DNA from: Clostridiaceae bacterium | GTDB lineage: Bacteria; Bacillota; Clostridia; CAYPLH01; DUMO01 | Direction: 5' to 3' | NCBI GenBank assembly: GCA_012839865.1 | Contig: DUMO01000051.1 | Coordinates: 1 to 64,000 of the forward strand | DNA: 64,000 nucleotides | Part shown: one piece after another, positions 37,738 to 45,788 of the stretch | Numbering within the stretch: the stretch's first letter is position 1 | Layout: the number at the start of each line of letters is the position of its first letter | Notes under the pieces: model-generated | What the model was told of the DNA's origin: nothing | The model's database searches: none | Seen by the model: only the letters and a program-made list of their open reading frames with translations | Program-made: the position numbers and the translations under genes

Positions 37738-37864
37738 TCAGCGAACCGTCGGTTTTCTAAAATAAGAGCCTTGTTCCAGAAAAGCCCGGGGGCATCGAAC
37801 CACGCTCGCTTTCGGCTGGATTTGTTACGCAAATAGCCCTGTTCTGCATACATTTCGTTCATGC
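37738..37864 (+). repeat. Dispersed MITE-like repeat, copy B
   Basis: Matches copy C closely in inverse orientation: GCGAACCGTCGGTTTTCT, GAGCCTTGTTCCAGAAAAGC, CGCTCGCTTT, GGCTGGATTTG, CGCAAATAGCCCT, TTCTGCATA and ATTTCGTTCATG blocks are shared in the same order. A segment at about 37640-37676 (AGAAAACCAGGTTCG... AAGGCAAAAAATGC) matches the other end of copy C, so the element may be longer or rearranged here. Confidence 0.8.
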
Positions 37865-37924
37865 CGGATTTATGTCGGGTTACAAGCTGAAAAAAACCTT
37901 AATAAAAATTTTTTTATGAAAATA

Positions 37925-37953
37925 TTGCATAAAATTAAATTGTGTAATATACT
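37925..37953 (+). promoter_or_regulatory. fapR promoter
   Basis: TTGCAT at 37925-37930, 17-bp spacer, TATACT at 37948-37953. The FapR operator begins 15 bp later. Confidence 0.7.
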
Positions 37954-37967
37954 TTTATAAGTAACAT

Positions 37968-37984
37968 TTAGTATCAGGTAATAA
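37968..37984 (+). promoter_or_regulatory. FapR operator
   Basis: TTAGTATCAGGTAATAA matches the 17-bp FapR palindrome (TTAGTA-N5-TACTAA) with one arm mismatch. Position just after the -10 box implies autorepression relieved by malonyl-CoA/malonyl-ACP, as known for FapR. Confidence 0.85.
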
Positions 37985-38015
37985 TTTTCTGAAATCCTTT
38001 GTGAGGTGCTTTGAT

Positions 38016-38591
38016 ATGGGGAAAAATTCCCTGGCGAAAAAGGAACGCCAAAGGATTCTTCTGGAAAAGCTGGAAGATGATCCTTTTCTAACAGATGAAG
38101 AGTTGTCAGAAATATTCCAGGTAAGTGTTCCAACTATAAGACTGGATCGATTGGAGCTTGGCATACCTGAATTAAGGCAAAGGATCAAGGATGTAGCCGA
38201 ATTGAATTACAGCAAGGTAAAATCCTTGCAAAGCAGTGAAATCGTAGGGGAACTCATTGATTTAAAATTAGGTCAAAGCGGTATATCTATTCTGGAAACA
38301 GAAGATAGCATGGCTTTTGAACGCACAAAAATCGTGAGGGGGCATTTCATTTATTCTTTTGCTGAGTCCCTGGCTATAGCAGTAATTGATGCAAATGTAG
38401 CCCTGGTAGGTGTTGCCAATATAAAATATAAAATACCGGTTTATTCAAATACAAAACTTATTGCCAAGGCTGAGGTCAAAAGGCGCCTTGATAATAAATA
38501 CATTGTATGGGTTAAGATATACAGGAAGGAGGATGAAGTTTTCAGAGGTAAATTTATTCTGGTATCTATTGAAAACAGTAATAATTCATAG
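38016..38591 (+). CDS. fapR: Fatty-acid biosynthesis transcription repressor FapR
   Basis: A 191-residue repressor of fatty-acid and phospholipid genes. N-terminal DeoR-like helix-turn-helix ([27 protein letters not shown], about 30-57) and a C-terminal hotdog-fold effector domain that binds malonyl-CoA. ATG 38016 follows GAGGTG; an upstream GTG at 38001 is in frame but has no site. The operator upstream indicates self-control. It heads the fapR-plsX-fabH-fabD run. Confidence 0.94.
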   Translation: MGKNSLAKKERQRILLEKLEDDPFLTDEELSEIFQVSVPTIRLDRLELGIPELRQRIKDVAELNYSKVKSLQSSEIVGELIDLKLGQSGISILETEDSMAFERTKIVRGHFIYSFAESLAIAVIDANVALVGVANIKYKIPVYSNTKLIAKAEVKRRLDNKYIVWVKIYRKEDEVFRGKFILVSIENSNNS

Positions 38592-38746
38592 TAAATTATG
38601 ATTAAAACTCAAAAAGTATATTATTTGTGCTTTACATACAATATATAGAGTCAAAGATACATTTTTGCAATGGCTTGTTGTGTGGAAGGCCGTTCAAATT
38701 ACTATTTGGGAATAATCATATTAAATATAAATGGGAGTGAAATAGT

Positions 38747-39757
38747 TTGCTGATACTTGTAGATGCTATGGGTGGAGACAATGCACCGAAACAAATTGTT
38801 AACGGATGTATAGATGCAGTTGAGGAATCTGAAGGATTCGATATTCTTTTAATTGGTGATGGAAAGCAGATAAATGAAATATTAAAGAAAAGAAAGTACA
38901 ACAAATCCAGAATAAATATTGAACATGCTCCCGATACCATTAACAACGACGATATTCCAACAAAATCCATCAGAAATAAAACTGAATCTTCAATGGTTGT
39001 TGGATTCAACCTGCTTAAAGAAAAGAAAGGAGATGCTTTTCTTTCTGCAGGAAACAGCGGGGCACTGATGGCAGGAGCACTGTTTATACTTGGCAGAATA
39101 AAAGGCGTAGACAGGCCAGCCCTTGCAACAATTATCCCTACCAGAACCGGTATGTCCCTTTTAATTGATGCAGGTCTTAATCCTATATGCAAACCTATAA
39201 ACTATTATCAGTTCGGAATTATGGGGTCAATTTACATGCAGCAGTTCTTTAATATTCCAAATCCCAAAGTAGGGCTGGTAAATGTCGGGGCGGAAGAAAA
39301 AAAGGGAAATATCGTGATTCAACAGGCATTTGACCTTTTGGGGCAGGCACCCATAAACTTTATAGGCAACATTGAAGGCAGGCAGATACCTTTAGGTGAG
39401 GCGGACGTAATTGTGTGCGACGGTTTTGTGGGAAATGTTCTCTTAAAATTTCTTGAAGGCATTGGCTCATTTATCAAAGGCACTTTGAAAGAAATGTATT
39501 CAAGAAATTTCCTGTCCAAGGCTTCTGCCTTGTTTGTCAGAAAAGACCTGAAAAAAATAAGCAAACGCATGGACTACGAGGAGTATGGAGGAACACCGCT
39601 TCTTGGCGTTAATGGCCTTGTAATTAAAAGCCATGGAAGTTCAAGCGCAAAAGCCATCAAGAACGCTGTTATTAAATGCAGTTATTTTGCTAAAAACTGC
39701 ATCACTAATCAAATTTTAGAGGCTCTTAATACCAAAGGAGTTGAAGGAATTGTCTAA
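38747..39757 (+). CDS. plsX: Phosphate acyltransferase PlsX
   Basis: A 336-residue peripheral-membrane enzyme converting acyl-ACP to acyl-phosphate for phospholipid synthesis. Family motifs: VDAMGGDNAPKQIVNG at the start, FLSAGNSGALMAGA, LIDAGLNP, GLVNVGAEEKKGN and ADVIVCDGFVGNVLLK. TTG 38747 follows GGGAGTGA. It overlaps fabH by 8 nt when the TTG at 39750 is used there, so expression is coupled. Confidence 0.96.
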   Translation: MLILVDAMGGDNAPKQIVNGCIDAVEESEGFDILLIGDGKQINEILKKRKYNKSRINIEHAPDTINNDDIPTKSIRNKTESSMVVGFNLLKEKKGDAFLSAGNSGALMAGALFILGRIKGVDRPALATIIPTRTGMSLLIDAGLNPICKPINYYQFGIMGSIYMQQFFNIPNPKVGLVNVGAEEKKGNIVIQQAFDLLGQAPINFIGNIEGRQIPLGEADVIVCDGFVGNVLLKFLEGIGSFIKGTLKEMYSRNFLSKASALFVRKDLKKISKRMDYEEYGGTPLLGVNGLVIKSHGSSSAKAIKNAVIKCSYFAKNCITNQILEALNTKGVEGIV

Positions 39758-40745
39758 TTTCGGTTATACCTCAGGTATATTGGGAATTGGGGGTGTACTG
39801 CCTGAAAAAGTACTCACTAATTTCGATCTTGAAGAAATAGTAGATACCAGTAATGAATGGATTGTTCAAAGGACTGGAATACATTCAAGAAGAATTCTTG
39901 AAAAAGATCAACCGGCATACCTTCTGGGTGTGGAAGCAGCCAAAATCGCCTTGAATGAAGCTGGCATCGATGCAAAGGATATAGATTTGATAATTACCAC
40001 TACTGAGACACCGGATTACCTTTCTCCCTCCACGTCTTGCCTGATTCAAAAGGAAATTGGAGCAGATAAGGCATCCGCTTTTGATTTGAACGCAGCATGT
40101 TCAGGGTTTGTATATGGACTTACAGTTGCCAGCCAGTTTATTGCAACAGGATATTACAAATACATACTGGTGGTGGCTTGTGAGGGGCTTTCAAAGGTTA
40201 CCGACTGGGAAGACCGGAAAACCTGCATACTCTTTTCCGATGGCGCCGGGGCTGCAGTTGTGGGCCCGGAACAGGAAGGTTACGGGATATTGCAGACAAA
40301 TATCGGAGCTGTTGGCAGCCTGGGACATAATATAACAATTCCTTGCTGTTATATCAGTCAGGAGGACATTGAAAACCGCCCCAATAAAAATAAACGGGTA
40401 GTCTGGATGAACGGCAGTGAGGTTTTGAAATTTGCAGTCAGAGCCATGGAGAGTTCTACTAGAACAATCCTGGATAATGCGGGGCTCACGGTGGATGATA
40501 TCAGCCTGATTATACCGCATCAGGCTAATATAAGAATAATCGACAATGCTTTAAAACGTCTTGGAATTCCTGAATCAAAAGCAGTTATTAATTTGGATAA
40601 ATACGGAAACAACTCTTCTGCTTCAATACCGATAGCCTTGTATGAAGCTAAGAAGGGAAACAAACTGAATAAAGACGATTATGTTGTGCTGGTCGGTTTT
40701 GGCGGAGGGCTGACATATGGTTCAGTGCTGCTCAAGTGGCGCTAA
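39750..40745 (+). CDS. fabH: 3-oxoacyl-ACP synthase III (KAS III)
   Basis: The 331-residue initiating condensing enzyme, joining acetyl-CoA (or branched acyl-CoA) to malonyl-ACP. Catalytic triad: Cys117 in NAACSGFVYG, His257 in IIPHQANIRI and Asn287 in KYGNNSSASIP. Start is uncertain: TTG 39741 directly abuts AAAGGAG, whereas TTG 39750 has normal spacing and is preferred. It overlaps the plsX end. In related clusters fabK follows, but here fabD comes next. Confidence 0.95.
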   Translation: MSNFGYTSGILGIGGVLPEKVLTNFDLEEIVDTSNEWIVQRTGIHSRRILEKDQPAYLLGVEAAKIALNEAGIDAKDIDLIITTTETPDYLSPSTSCLIQKEIGADKASAFDLNAACSGFVYGLTVASQFIATGYYKYILVVACEGLSKVTDWEDRKTCILFSDGAGAAVVGPEQEGYGILQTNIGAVGSLGHNITIPCCYISQEDIENRPNKNKRVVWMNGSEVLKFAVRAMESSTRTILDNAGLTVDDISLIIPHQANIRIIDNALKRLGIPESKAVINLDKYGNNSSASIPIALYEAKKGNKLNKDDYVVLVGFGGGLTYGSVLLKWR

Positions 40746-40824
40746 GCAACAACAGATATTTGAACCGGCATTTCAACCTTGATTCTTTATGTAAACATCA
40801 TTTGACAAAAGCGGGGTGGTTTAT

Positions 40825-41760
40825 ATGGGTAAAATCGCATTTATTTTCCCTGGACAGGGTGCCCAATATATAGGAATGGGGCAACAAATTTCCTCACAGT
40901 ACCCAAGCGCAAAGAAAGTTTATAAAGAGGCTTCGGAAGCCCTTGGATTTGACCTTGAAAAAATGGTTTTTGAAGGAGACGAAGAAACCCTTAAAATTAC
41001 TGAAAACACACAACCGGCAATATTGACAACCAGCATAGCATGCCTTCAACCGTTTCTGGAAAAAGGCATACAACCAGACGTTACTGCAGGTTTAAGCCTT
41101 GGTGAATATACTGCCCATGTGCTTTCAGGAACAATGGAGTTTAAAGACGCAGTTGCACTGGTGAGAAAAAGAGGAAAGTACATGCAGGAGGCTGTTCCGG
41201 TAGGTGTGGGTGGAATGGCTGCAATAATTGGATTGTCTGATGAAGATACAATAGCATGCTGCAATGAAGCTTCTGACTGTGGAATTGTTGAACCGGTGAA
41301 TTTCAACTGCCCTGGACAGCTTGTTATAGCCGGTGAAAAGGAAGCTGTGGAAAAAGCAGTAGCAATTGCAGGCAGCAAAGGCGCTAAAAGAGCTGTTATG
41401 CTTCCGGTAAGTGCACCGTTCCATAGCAGTTTGTTAAAGCCGGCCGGTGAAATGCTTAAGAAAGAATTGGATAAAGTAAACTTAAATGAAATGAAAATTC
41501 CTGTAGTATCAAATGTGACAGCTGATTATGTCAGGGACACATCTTTGGTTAAAAATTTATTGGTGAAGCAGGTAAGCAGCCCGGTAAAATGGGAGGCATC
41601 AATGCGGAAAATGATTCAGGACGGTGTGGACACCTTCGTTGAAATAGGTCCCGGCAAGGCACTTACCGGATTTATGAAAAGAATCAGCAAGGACGTCAAT
41701 TGCCTGAATGTTGAAGATATTGATACCCTTTACAAGGCTTTTGAGTTTTTGGGAGCTTAG
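40825..41760 (+). CDS. fabD: Malonyl-CoA-ACP transacylase
   Basis: A 311-residue enzyme loading malonyl groups onto ACP. FPGQGAQYIGMG at the start, catalytic Ser91 in AGLSLGEYTAHVLSG, partner His200 in SAPFHSSLLKPA, and VEIGPGKALTGF near the end. ATG 40825 follows GGGGTGG; a GTG at 40816 is in frame but within the site. It lies 79 bp after fabH; fabG follows after a separate promoter. Confidence 0.96.
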   Translation: MGKIAFIFPGQGAQYIGMGQQISSQYPSAKKVYKEASEALGFDLEKMVFEGDEETLKITENTQPAILTTSIACLQPFLEKGIQPDVTAGLSLGEYTAHVLSGTMEFKDAVALVRKRGKYMQEAVPVGVGGMAAIIGLSDEDTIACCNEASDCGIVEPVNFNCPGQLVIAGEKEAVEKAVAIAGSKGAKRAVMLPVSAPFHSSLLKPAGEMLKKELDKVNLNEMKIPVVSNVTADYVRDTSLVKNLLVKQVSSPVKWEASMRKMIQDGVDTFVEIGPGKALTGFMKRISKDVNCLNVEDIDTLYKAFEFLGA

Positions 41761-41780
41761 TTCCCAAAGGTCCTGTTTAT

Positions 41781-41809
41781 TTGACTTTCATGCAATATGT
41801 TGTCATAAT
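41781..41809 (+). promoter_or_regulatory. Promoter upstream of fabG
   Basis: TTGACT at 41781-41786, 17-bp spacer, CATAAT at 41804-41809, 120 bp before fabG. No FapR box was found here, so fabG-acpP may be partly independent of FapR. Confidence 0.6.
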
Positions 41810-41928
41810 CCGTTGCTTTTGGAGTATATTTTTTATGTATAGTTGTTAACTGTTGTGAAATAATCACTTTATGAATACATAAGGTTCGTTTAAGGCTTTT
41901 ATAATGAATTTACTGGAGGTATATTTGA

Positions 41929-42672
41929 ATGGATCTAAAGGGAAAAACTGCTTTAATTACAGGCTCAGGAAGAGGTTTGGGAAAATCCATTGCATTGACT
42001 CTGGCCCGCATGGGAGCCAATATAGTGCTCAATGATATAGCAAATTCTGACTCTGTTGATCAGACTGCAATAGAATTTAAAAATTCCGGGTATAATGTAC
42101 TTGTCACAAAAGGTGACGTTAGAAATCCGGATGATGTGGAAACCATGATAAATAAAGCAGTTGAAGTATTTGGAGGAATAGATATTTTGGTTAATAATGC
42201 CGGTATAACCCGGGACACATTAATGGTCAGGATGAGCCTTGAAGATTGGAATGATGTCCTGGACATAAATCTGAAAGGAGCATTTCTTTGCACAAAAGCT
42301 GTTGCCAGGGTAATGATGAAGCAAAGAAGCGGCAAAATAATTAATATTTCCTCGGTTGCCGGATTAATGGGCAACCCTGGACAGGCAAATTATTCTGCTT
42401 CCAAAGCCGGCTTGATAGGACTTACAAAAACTACGGCAAAGGAACTTGCTTCAAGGGGAATTACATGCAATGCCGTTGCTCCGGGACTGATTAAGAGCAA
42501 GATGACCGATGTGCTGCCTGACAAGGTAAAGGAAAACTATCTTAACAACATTCCACTGGGCAGGTTTGGGACTCCTGAAGATGTGGCTAATGTTGTAGGC
42601 TTCTTAGCTTCCAGCCTTTCAGATTATATAACAGGTCAGGTAATAAATATTGACGGCGGTCTGGTTATGTAA
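41929..42672 (+). CDS. fabG: 3-oxoacyl-ACP reductase
   Basis: A 247-residue NADPH-dependent short-chain dehydrogenase for the first reduction in chain elongation. The cofactor loop TGSGRGLGKS (11-20), NNAG at 89-92, and the catalytic Ser (INISSVAG, about 141-142), Tyr155 and Lys159 (YSASKAG) are all present; the C-terminus YITGQVINIDGGLVM is typical. ATG 41929 follows GGAGGT. Probably transcribed with acpP, which ends in a strong terminator. Confidence 0.97.
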   Translation: MDLKGKTALITGSGRGLGKSIALTLARMGANIVLNDIANSDSVDQTAIEFKNSGYNVLVTKGDVRNPDDVETMINKAVEVFGGIDILVNNAGITRDTLMVRMSLEDWNDVLDINLKGAFLCTKAVARVMMKQRSGKIINISSVAGLMGNPGQANYSASKAGLIGLTKTTAKELASRGITCNAVAPGLIKSKMTDVLPDKVKENYLNNIPLGRFGTPEDVANVVGFLASSLSDYITGQVINIDGGLVM

Positions 42673-42782
42673 TATTATTTTTATGAATATTGCATAGACT
42701 CAAGACTGCTGAACGTTTGCACGTATGATGCAAAGTCGGCTGCAAGTAAATGTATGCCTGCCTTTGGAAGGAGGTGAAATGC

Positions 42783-43007
42783 ATGTTTGAAAAAGTAAGA
42801 AGCATTATAGTTGAACAGCTTGGTGTCGATGAAGATGATGTAACTATGGAATCGTCATTTATAGATGATTTGGGAGCTGACTCACTGGATATAGTAGAGC
42901 TTATAATGGCTCTGGAAGAGGAATTCGATTTGGAGATTCCTGACAGCGAGGCAGAGAAGATTTCTACAGTGGGAGATGTGGTTGAATACATTAAAAATAA
43001 TTCATAA
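42783..43007 (+). CDS. acpP: Acyl carrier protein
   Basis: A 74-residue acidic four-helix carrier. The phosphopantetheine-bearing Ser34 is in [18 protein letters not shown] 42783 follows GGAAGGAGGTGA; the longer open frame from 42750 is not conserved-looking. It lies 110 bp after fabG and is followed by a strong terminator. Confidence 0.97.
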   Translation: MFEKVRSIIVEQLGVDEDDVTMESSFIDDLGADSLDIVELIMALEEEFDLEIPDSEAEKISTVGDVVEYIKNNS

Positions 43008-43038
43008 AAAAAGTCCCCTAAAAAGGGACTTTTTTTTA
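43006..43038 (+). terminator. Terminator after acpP
   Basis: Stem AAGTCCC (43011-43017) / GGGACTT (43025-43031), extended by flanking A/T, then TTTTTT. It overlaps the acpP stop codon. Confidence 0.9.
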
Positions 43039-43262
43039 AAATAAGATTTTTCAGAGGATTTATAAATATATTTTATATACATCAATTATTCGAAATTTTC
43101 TTCAGACATATACATTAGGATAGAGATTATTAAGCTATTGTAATAATATTCATTTGCTTAAATTTCATAAATATAGATAATGTATTTAAGTAATGCAATA
43201 CAAAAGCGTTATTATTTTTATTCCAGGTATTTGGTTATTCTACCTAAAAAGGAGGTCATTAA

Positions 43263-44501
43263 ATGAATAGACGTGTTGTAGTCACAGGTACTGGGGTCAT
43301 ATCTTCTTTAGGTATTGGTACGGATAATTTCTGGGAAGCTATAAAACAAGGCAAAAACGGTATCAGCGTGATTACTAAATTTGATACAGCGGATTTTACT
43401 ACAAAAGTAGGCGCAACAGTTGATAACTTTAATCCTGAAGATTTCCTTAGTAAAAAGGAAGCCAAAAGAATGGACAGATTCACTCAGTTTGCATTGGTTT
43501 CTGCAAAACTTGCCATTGAGAATTCCTGTTTGGATCTTGACAGTGTAGATAAAAACAGGATGGGTGTTATTGTTTCTTCCGGTATTGGAGGAATTGAAAC
43601 TTTGGAAGCACAGCACCAGACATTGATGGATAAGGGTGCAAAATGGGTAAGTCCGTTTTTCATACCAATGATGATACCAAACATGGCTTCAGGTCAAATT
43701 TCCATAGAATTTGGAGCAAAAGGCTTTATTGGCTGCTCAATATCAGCATGCGCTTCGGGGAACAGTGCCATTGGTGATGCCTTCAAGGTAATACAGCGTG
43801 GAGACGCCGATATCATGATTACCGGTGGTGCCGAAGCATCCATTACACCTCTATCCTTTGCAGGTTTCTGTTCAATGAAAGCCATGTCAACCAATGAGAA
43901 CCCGGATGAGGCTTGCCGCCCCTTTGATCTTGAAAGGGATGGATTTGTTATGGGCGAGGGAGCCGGAATACTGATTCTCGAAGAACTTGAGCATGCTTTG
44001 AAAAGAGGGGCAAACATAATTTCGGAAATAATGGGTTATGGATGCACAAGTGATGCATATCACATTACAGCCCCGGCTCCGGGAGGAGAGGGAGCATTAA
44101 GGTGCATGCAGCTGGCAATAAAAGATGCAGGAATTAATTTGGAAGATATTGAATATATTAATGCACACGGTACATCAACTCCTCATAATGACAAGAATGA
44201 AACAGCTGCCATAAAATCCTTGTTTGGTGAACATGCTTACAAAATTGCAGTAAGTTCCACAAAGTCAATGACAGGACATTTGCTGGGTGCAGCCGGAGGA
44301 GTTGAAGCGGTAATAACATCTCTGGCCCTTAAGGAGGGTTTTTTACCTGCAACAATTAACTACCGCAAACCTGATCCGGAATGTGATTTGGATTATGTAC
44401 CAAACGTCGGAAGAAGCAAGGAAATAAAATGTGCCATATCGAACTCTTTCGGTTTTGGAGGTCAAAATGTCAGCATTGTTTTCAAGAGGTTTGAAGCTTA
44501 A
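43263..44501 (+). CDS. fabF: 3-oxoacyl-ACP synthase II (KAS II)
   Basis: A 412-residue elongating condensing enzyme. Catalytic Cys163 in [15 protein letters not shown], the two His in [11 protein letters not shown] and [14 protein letters not shown], and the C-terminal [15 protein letters not shown] gating loop are all visible. ATG 43263 follows AAAAGGAGGT. It lies after the acpP terminator, so it needs its own promoter in the 255-bp gap; none was picked with confidence. Confidence 0.97.
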   Translation: MNRRVVVTGTGVISSLGIGTDNFWEAIKQGKNGISVITKFDTADFTTKVGATVDNFNPEDFLSKKEAKRMDRFTQFALVSAKLAIENSCLDLDSVDKNRMGVIVSSGIGGIETLEAQHQTLMDKGAKWVSPFFIPMMIPNMASGQISIEFGAKGFIGCSISACASGNSAIGDAFKVIQRGDADIMITGGAEASITPLSFAGFCSMKAMSTNENPDEACRPFDLERDGFVMGEGAGILILEELEHALKRGANIISEIMGYGCTSDAYHITAPAPGGEGALRCMQLAIKDAGINLEDIEYINAHGTSTPHNDKNETAAIKSLFGEHAYKIAVSSTKSMTGHLLGAAGGVEAVITSLALKEGFLPATINYRKPDPECDLDYVPNVGRSKEIKCAISNSFGFGGQNVSIVFKRFEA

Positions 44502-44517
44502 TGCTGCATACTAACGC

Positions 44518-44544
44518 TTATTGCCGGGAAATACCCGGCAATAA
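44518..44544 (+). other. Perfect hairpin after fabF
   Basis: TTATTGCCGGG (44518-44528) pairs perfectly with CCCGGCAATAA (44534-44544), 5-nt loop, 16 bp after the fabF stop. The following GGTTTAAAG is not a T-run, so this is more likely an RNA-stabilising or processing hairpin than a terminator; as rnc follows, an RNase III target is conceivable. Confidence 0.6.
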
Positions 44545-44638
44545 GGTTTAAAGATTAAGTTATGGTTTACAGTTGCTTTCAAGAGGTTTATATTAATAAT
44601 GCAGTATGACTTACGGCTTTGCCGGGAAAGGATTAGTA

Positions 44639-45358
44639 ATGCATAAGACAATTATAGCACTTGCCAGAGGCTTTAAGGAGTTTGAAAAAACAATTGGATA
44701 CAGATTTAAGCTGAAAAGGAATCTGGTTCTTGCTTTTACACACAGTTCCTATGCAAATGAAAGCAAGTCCAAGGAAATCAGAAGCAACGAGAGGCTTGAG
44801 TTTCTCGGCGATGCCGTGCTTAATCTGGTTATTTCCGAATATATCTACAACAGCTGCCCTGAAATGACTGAGGGAGAAATGACCAAATCAAGGGCTGTTA
44901 TTGTATGTGAATCCTCCCTGGCAAAATGCGCCAACAATATAAACATCGGCAAATTCTTACTCCTTGGAAAGGGCGAGGAACTTACCGGTGGCAGAACACG
45001 GATTTCTATTTTGTCTGATTCTTTTGAAGCCGTTATAGGTGCAATTTTCATAGACGGTGGGATTAAGCCCGCAAAAAATTTCATTTTGAAACAGATGCAG
45101 CAAATTATACATGGTTCGGTGCATGGAACCCTTTTCATGGATTATAAAACAGAACTGCAGGAATTGGTTCAGAAAAACGGTGAAAAGAAAATTGTCTATG
45201 AAAAAATTGAAGAATCCGGACCTGACCATAATAAAGTTTTTGTTTTGCAAGTAAAAGTCGACGGAAATGTATTGGGAGTAGGTACCGGAAAGACAAAAAA
45301 AGAAGCTGAACAAAATGCTGCTAAAATTGCATTAGAAAAAATTATAAAAAAGGGTTGA
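44639..45358 (+). CDS. rnc: Ribonuclease III
   Basis: A 239-residue double-strand RNA endonuclease for rRNA processing. Signature NERLEFLGDAVL at 50-61 holds the acidic metal residues; later come AVIGAIFIDGG and a C-terminal double-strand RNA-binding domain with DYKTELQELVQKNGEKK and KKEAEQNAAKIALEKI. The open frame begins at 44606, but ATG 44639 behind GGAAAGGA gives the expected N-terminus. smc and ftsY follow after spoVS, the common rnc-smc-ftsY order. Confidence 0.96.
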   Translation: MHKTIIALARGFKEFEKTIGYRFKLKRNLVLAFTHSSYANESKSKEIRSNERLEFLGDAVLNLVISEYIYNSCPEMTEGEMTKSRAVIVCESSLAKCANNINIGKFLLLGKGEELTGGRTRISILSDSFEAVIGAIFIDGGIKPAKNFILKQMQQIIHGSVHGTLFMDYKTELQELVQKNGEKKIVYEKIEESGPDHNKVFVLQVKVDGNVLGVGTGKTKKEAEQNAAKIALEKIIKKG

Positions 45359-45439
45359 CTCAGCAGGAATTATTAGAAAAATATAGAACTTTATAAAGAT
45401 AAAATTAATTTTTTTATTTTTTTAGTAGGGGGATATATT

Positions 45440-45700
45440 ATGGAAATGCTTAAAGTGTCAGCCAAGTCAATTCCAAACTCAGTTGCCGGGGCAGTAGCTT
45501 CAATACTTAGAGAAAGCAAAAGAGTAGAAATACAGGCAATTGGAGCCGGTGCTGTCAATCAGGCAACAAAAGCAATTGCAATTGCGAGGGGATTTGTTTC
45601 TCCTAACGGAATCGATTTGGTAGCTGTACCAACTTTCGCAGAAGTGGAAATTGAAGGAGAAGAAAGGACTGCTATTAGGTTTATCGTAGAACCAAGATAG
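45440..45700 (+). CDS. spoVS: Stage V sporulation protein S
   Basis: An 86-residue SpoVS/Alba-like protein, matching the family over its whole length: LKVSAKSIPNSVAGAVA, VEIQAIGAGAVNQATKAIAIARGF and VPTFAEVEIEGEERTAIRFIVE. In Bacillus it affects progression to stage V and septation. ATG 45440 follows AGGGGGAT. It sits between rnc and smc, an insertion into the usual rnc-smc-ftsY group. Confidence 0.96.
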   Translation: MEMLKVSAKSIPNSVAGAVASILRESKRVEIQAIGAGAVNQATKAIAIARGFVSPNGIDLVAVPTFAEVEIEGEERTAIRFIVEPR

Positions 45701-45707
45701 AGCCCTC

Positions 45708-45730
45708 GGGGGACAGTTGAACTGTCCCCA
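45708..45730. repeat. GGGGACAG...CTGTCCCC hairpin
   Basis: GGGGACAG (45709-45716) pairs perfectly with CTGTCCCC (45722-45729) over a 5-nt loop, just after spoVS. A-rich, not T-rich, sequence follows, so termination on the plus strand is doubtful. It resembles the palindromes in the 27.5-27.9 kb array. Confidence 0.65.
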
Positions 45731-45788
45731 AAAAATTTTATAAGGTTTTTATTATTATTGGCACTAAAGATAAACAGAGGTGTTATTT

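Larger units (their letters stand above)
37327..38015. other. pgsA-fapR intergenic region
   Basis: About 690 bp without a gene. It holds dispersed repeat copy B (37738-37864), an inverted partial copy of the same element's end at about 37640-37676, and at the right end the fapR promoter and FapR operator. The first 300 bp show nothing recognisable. Confidence 0.6.
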
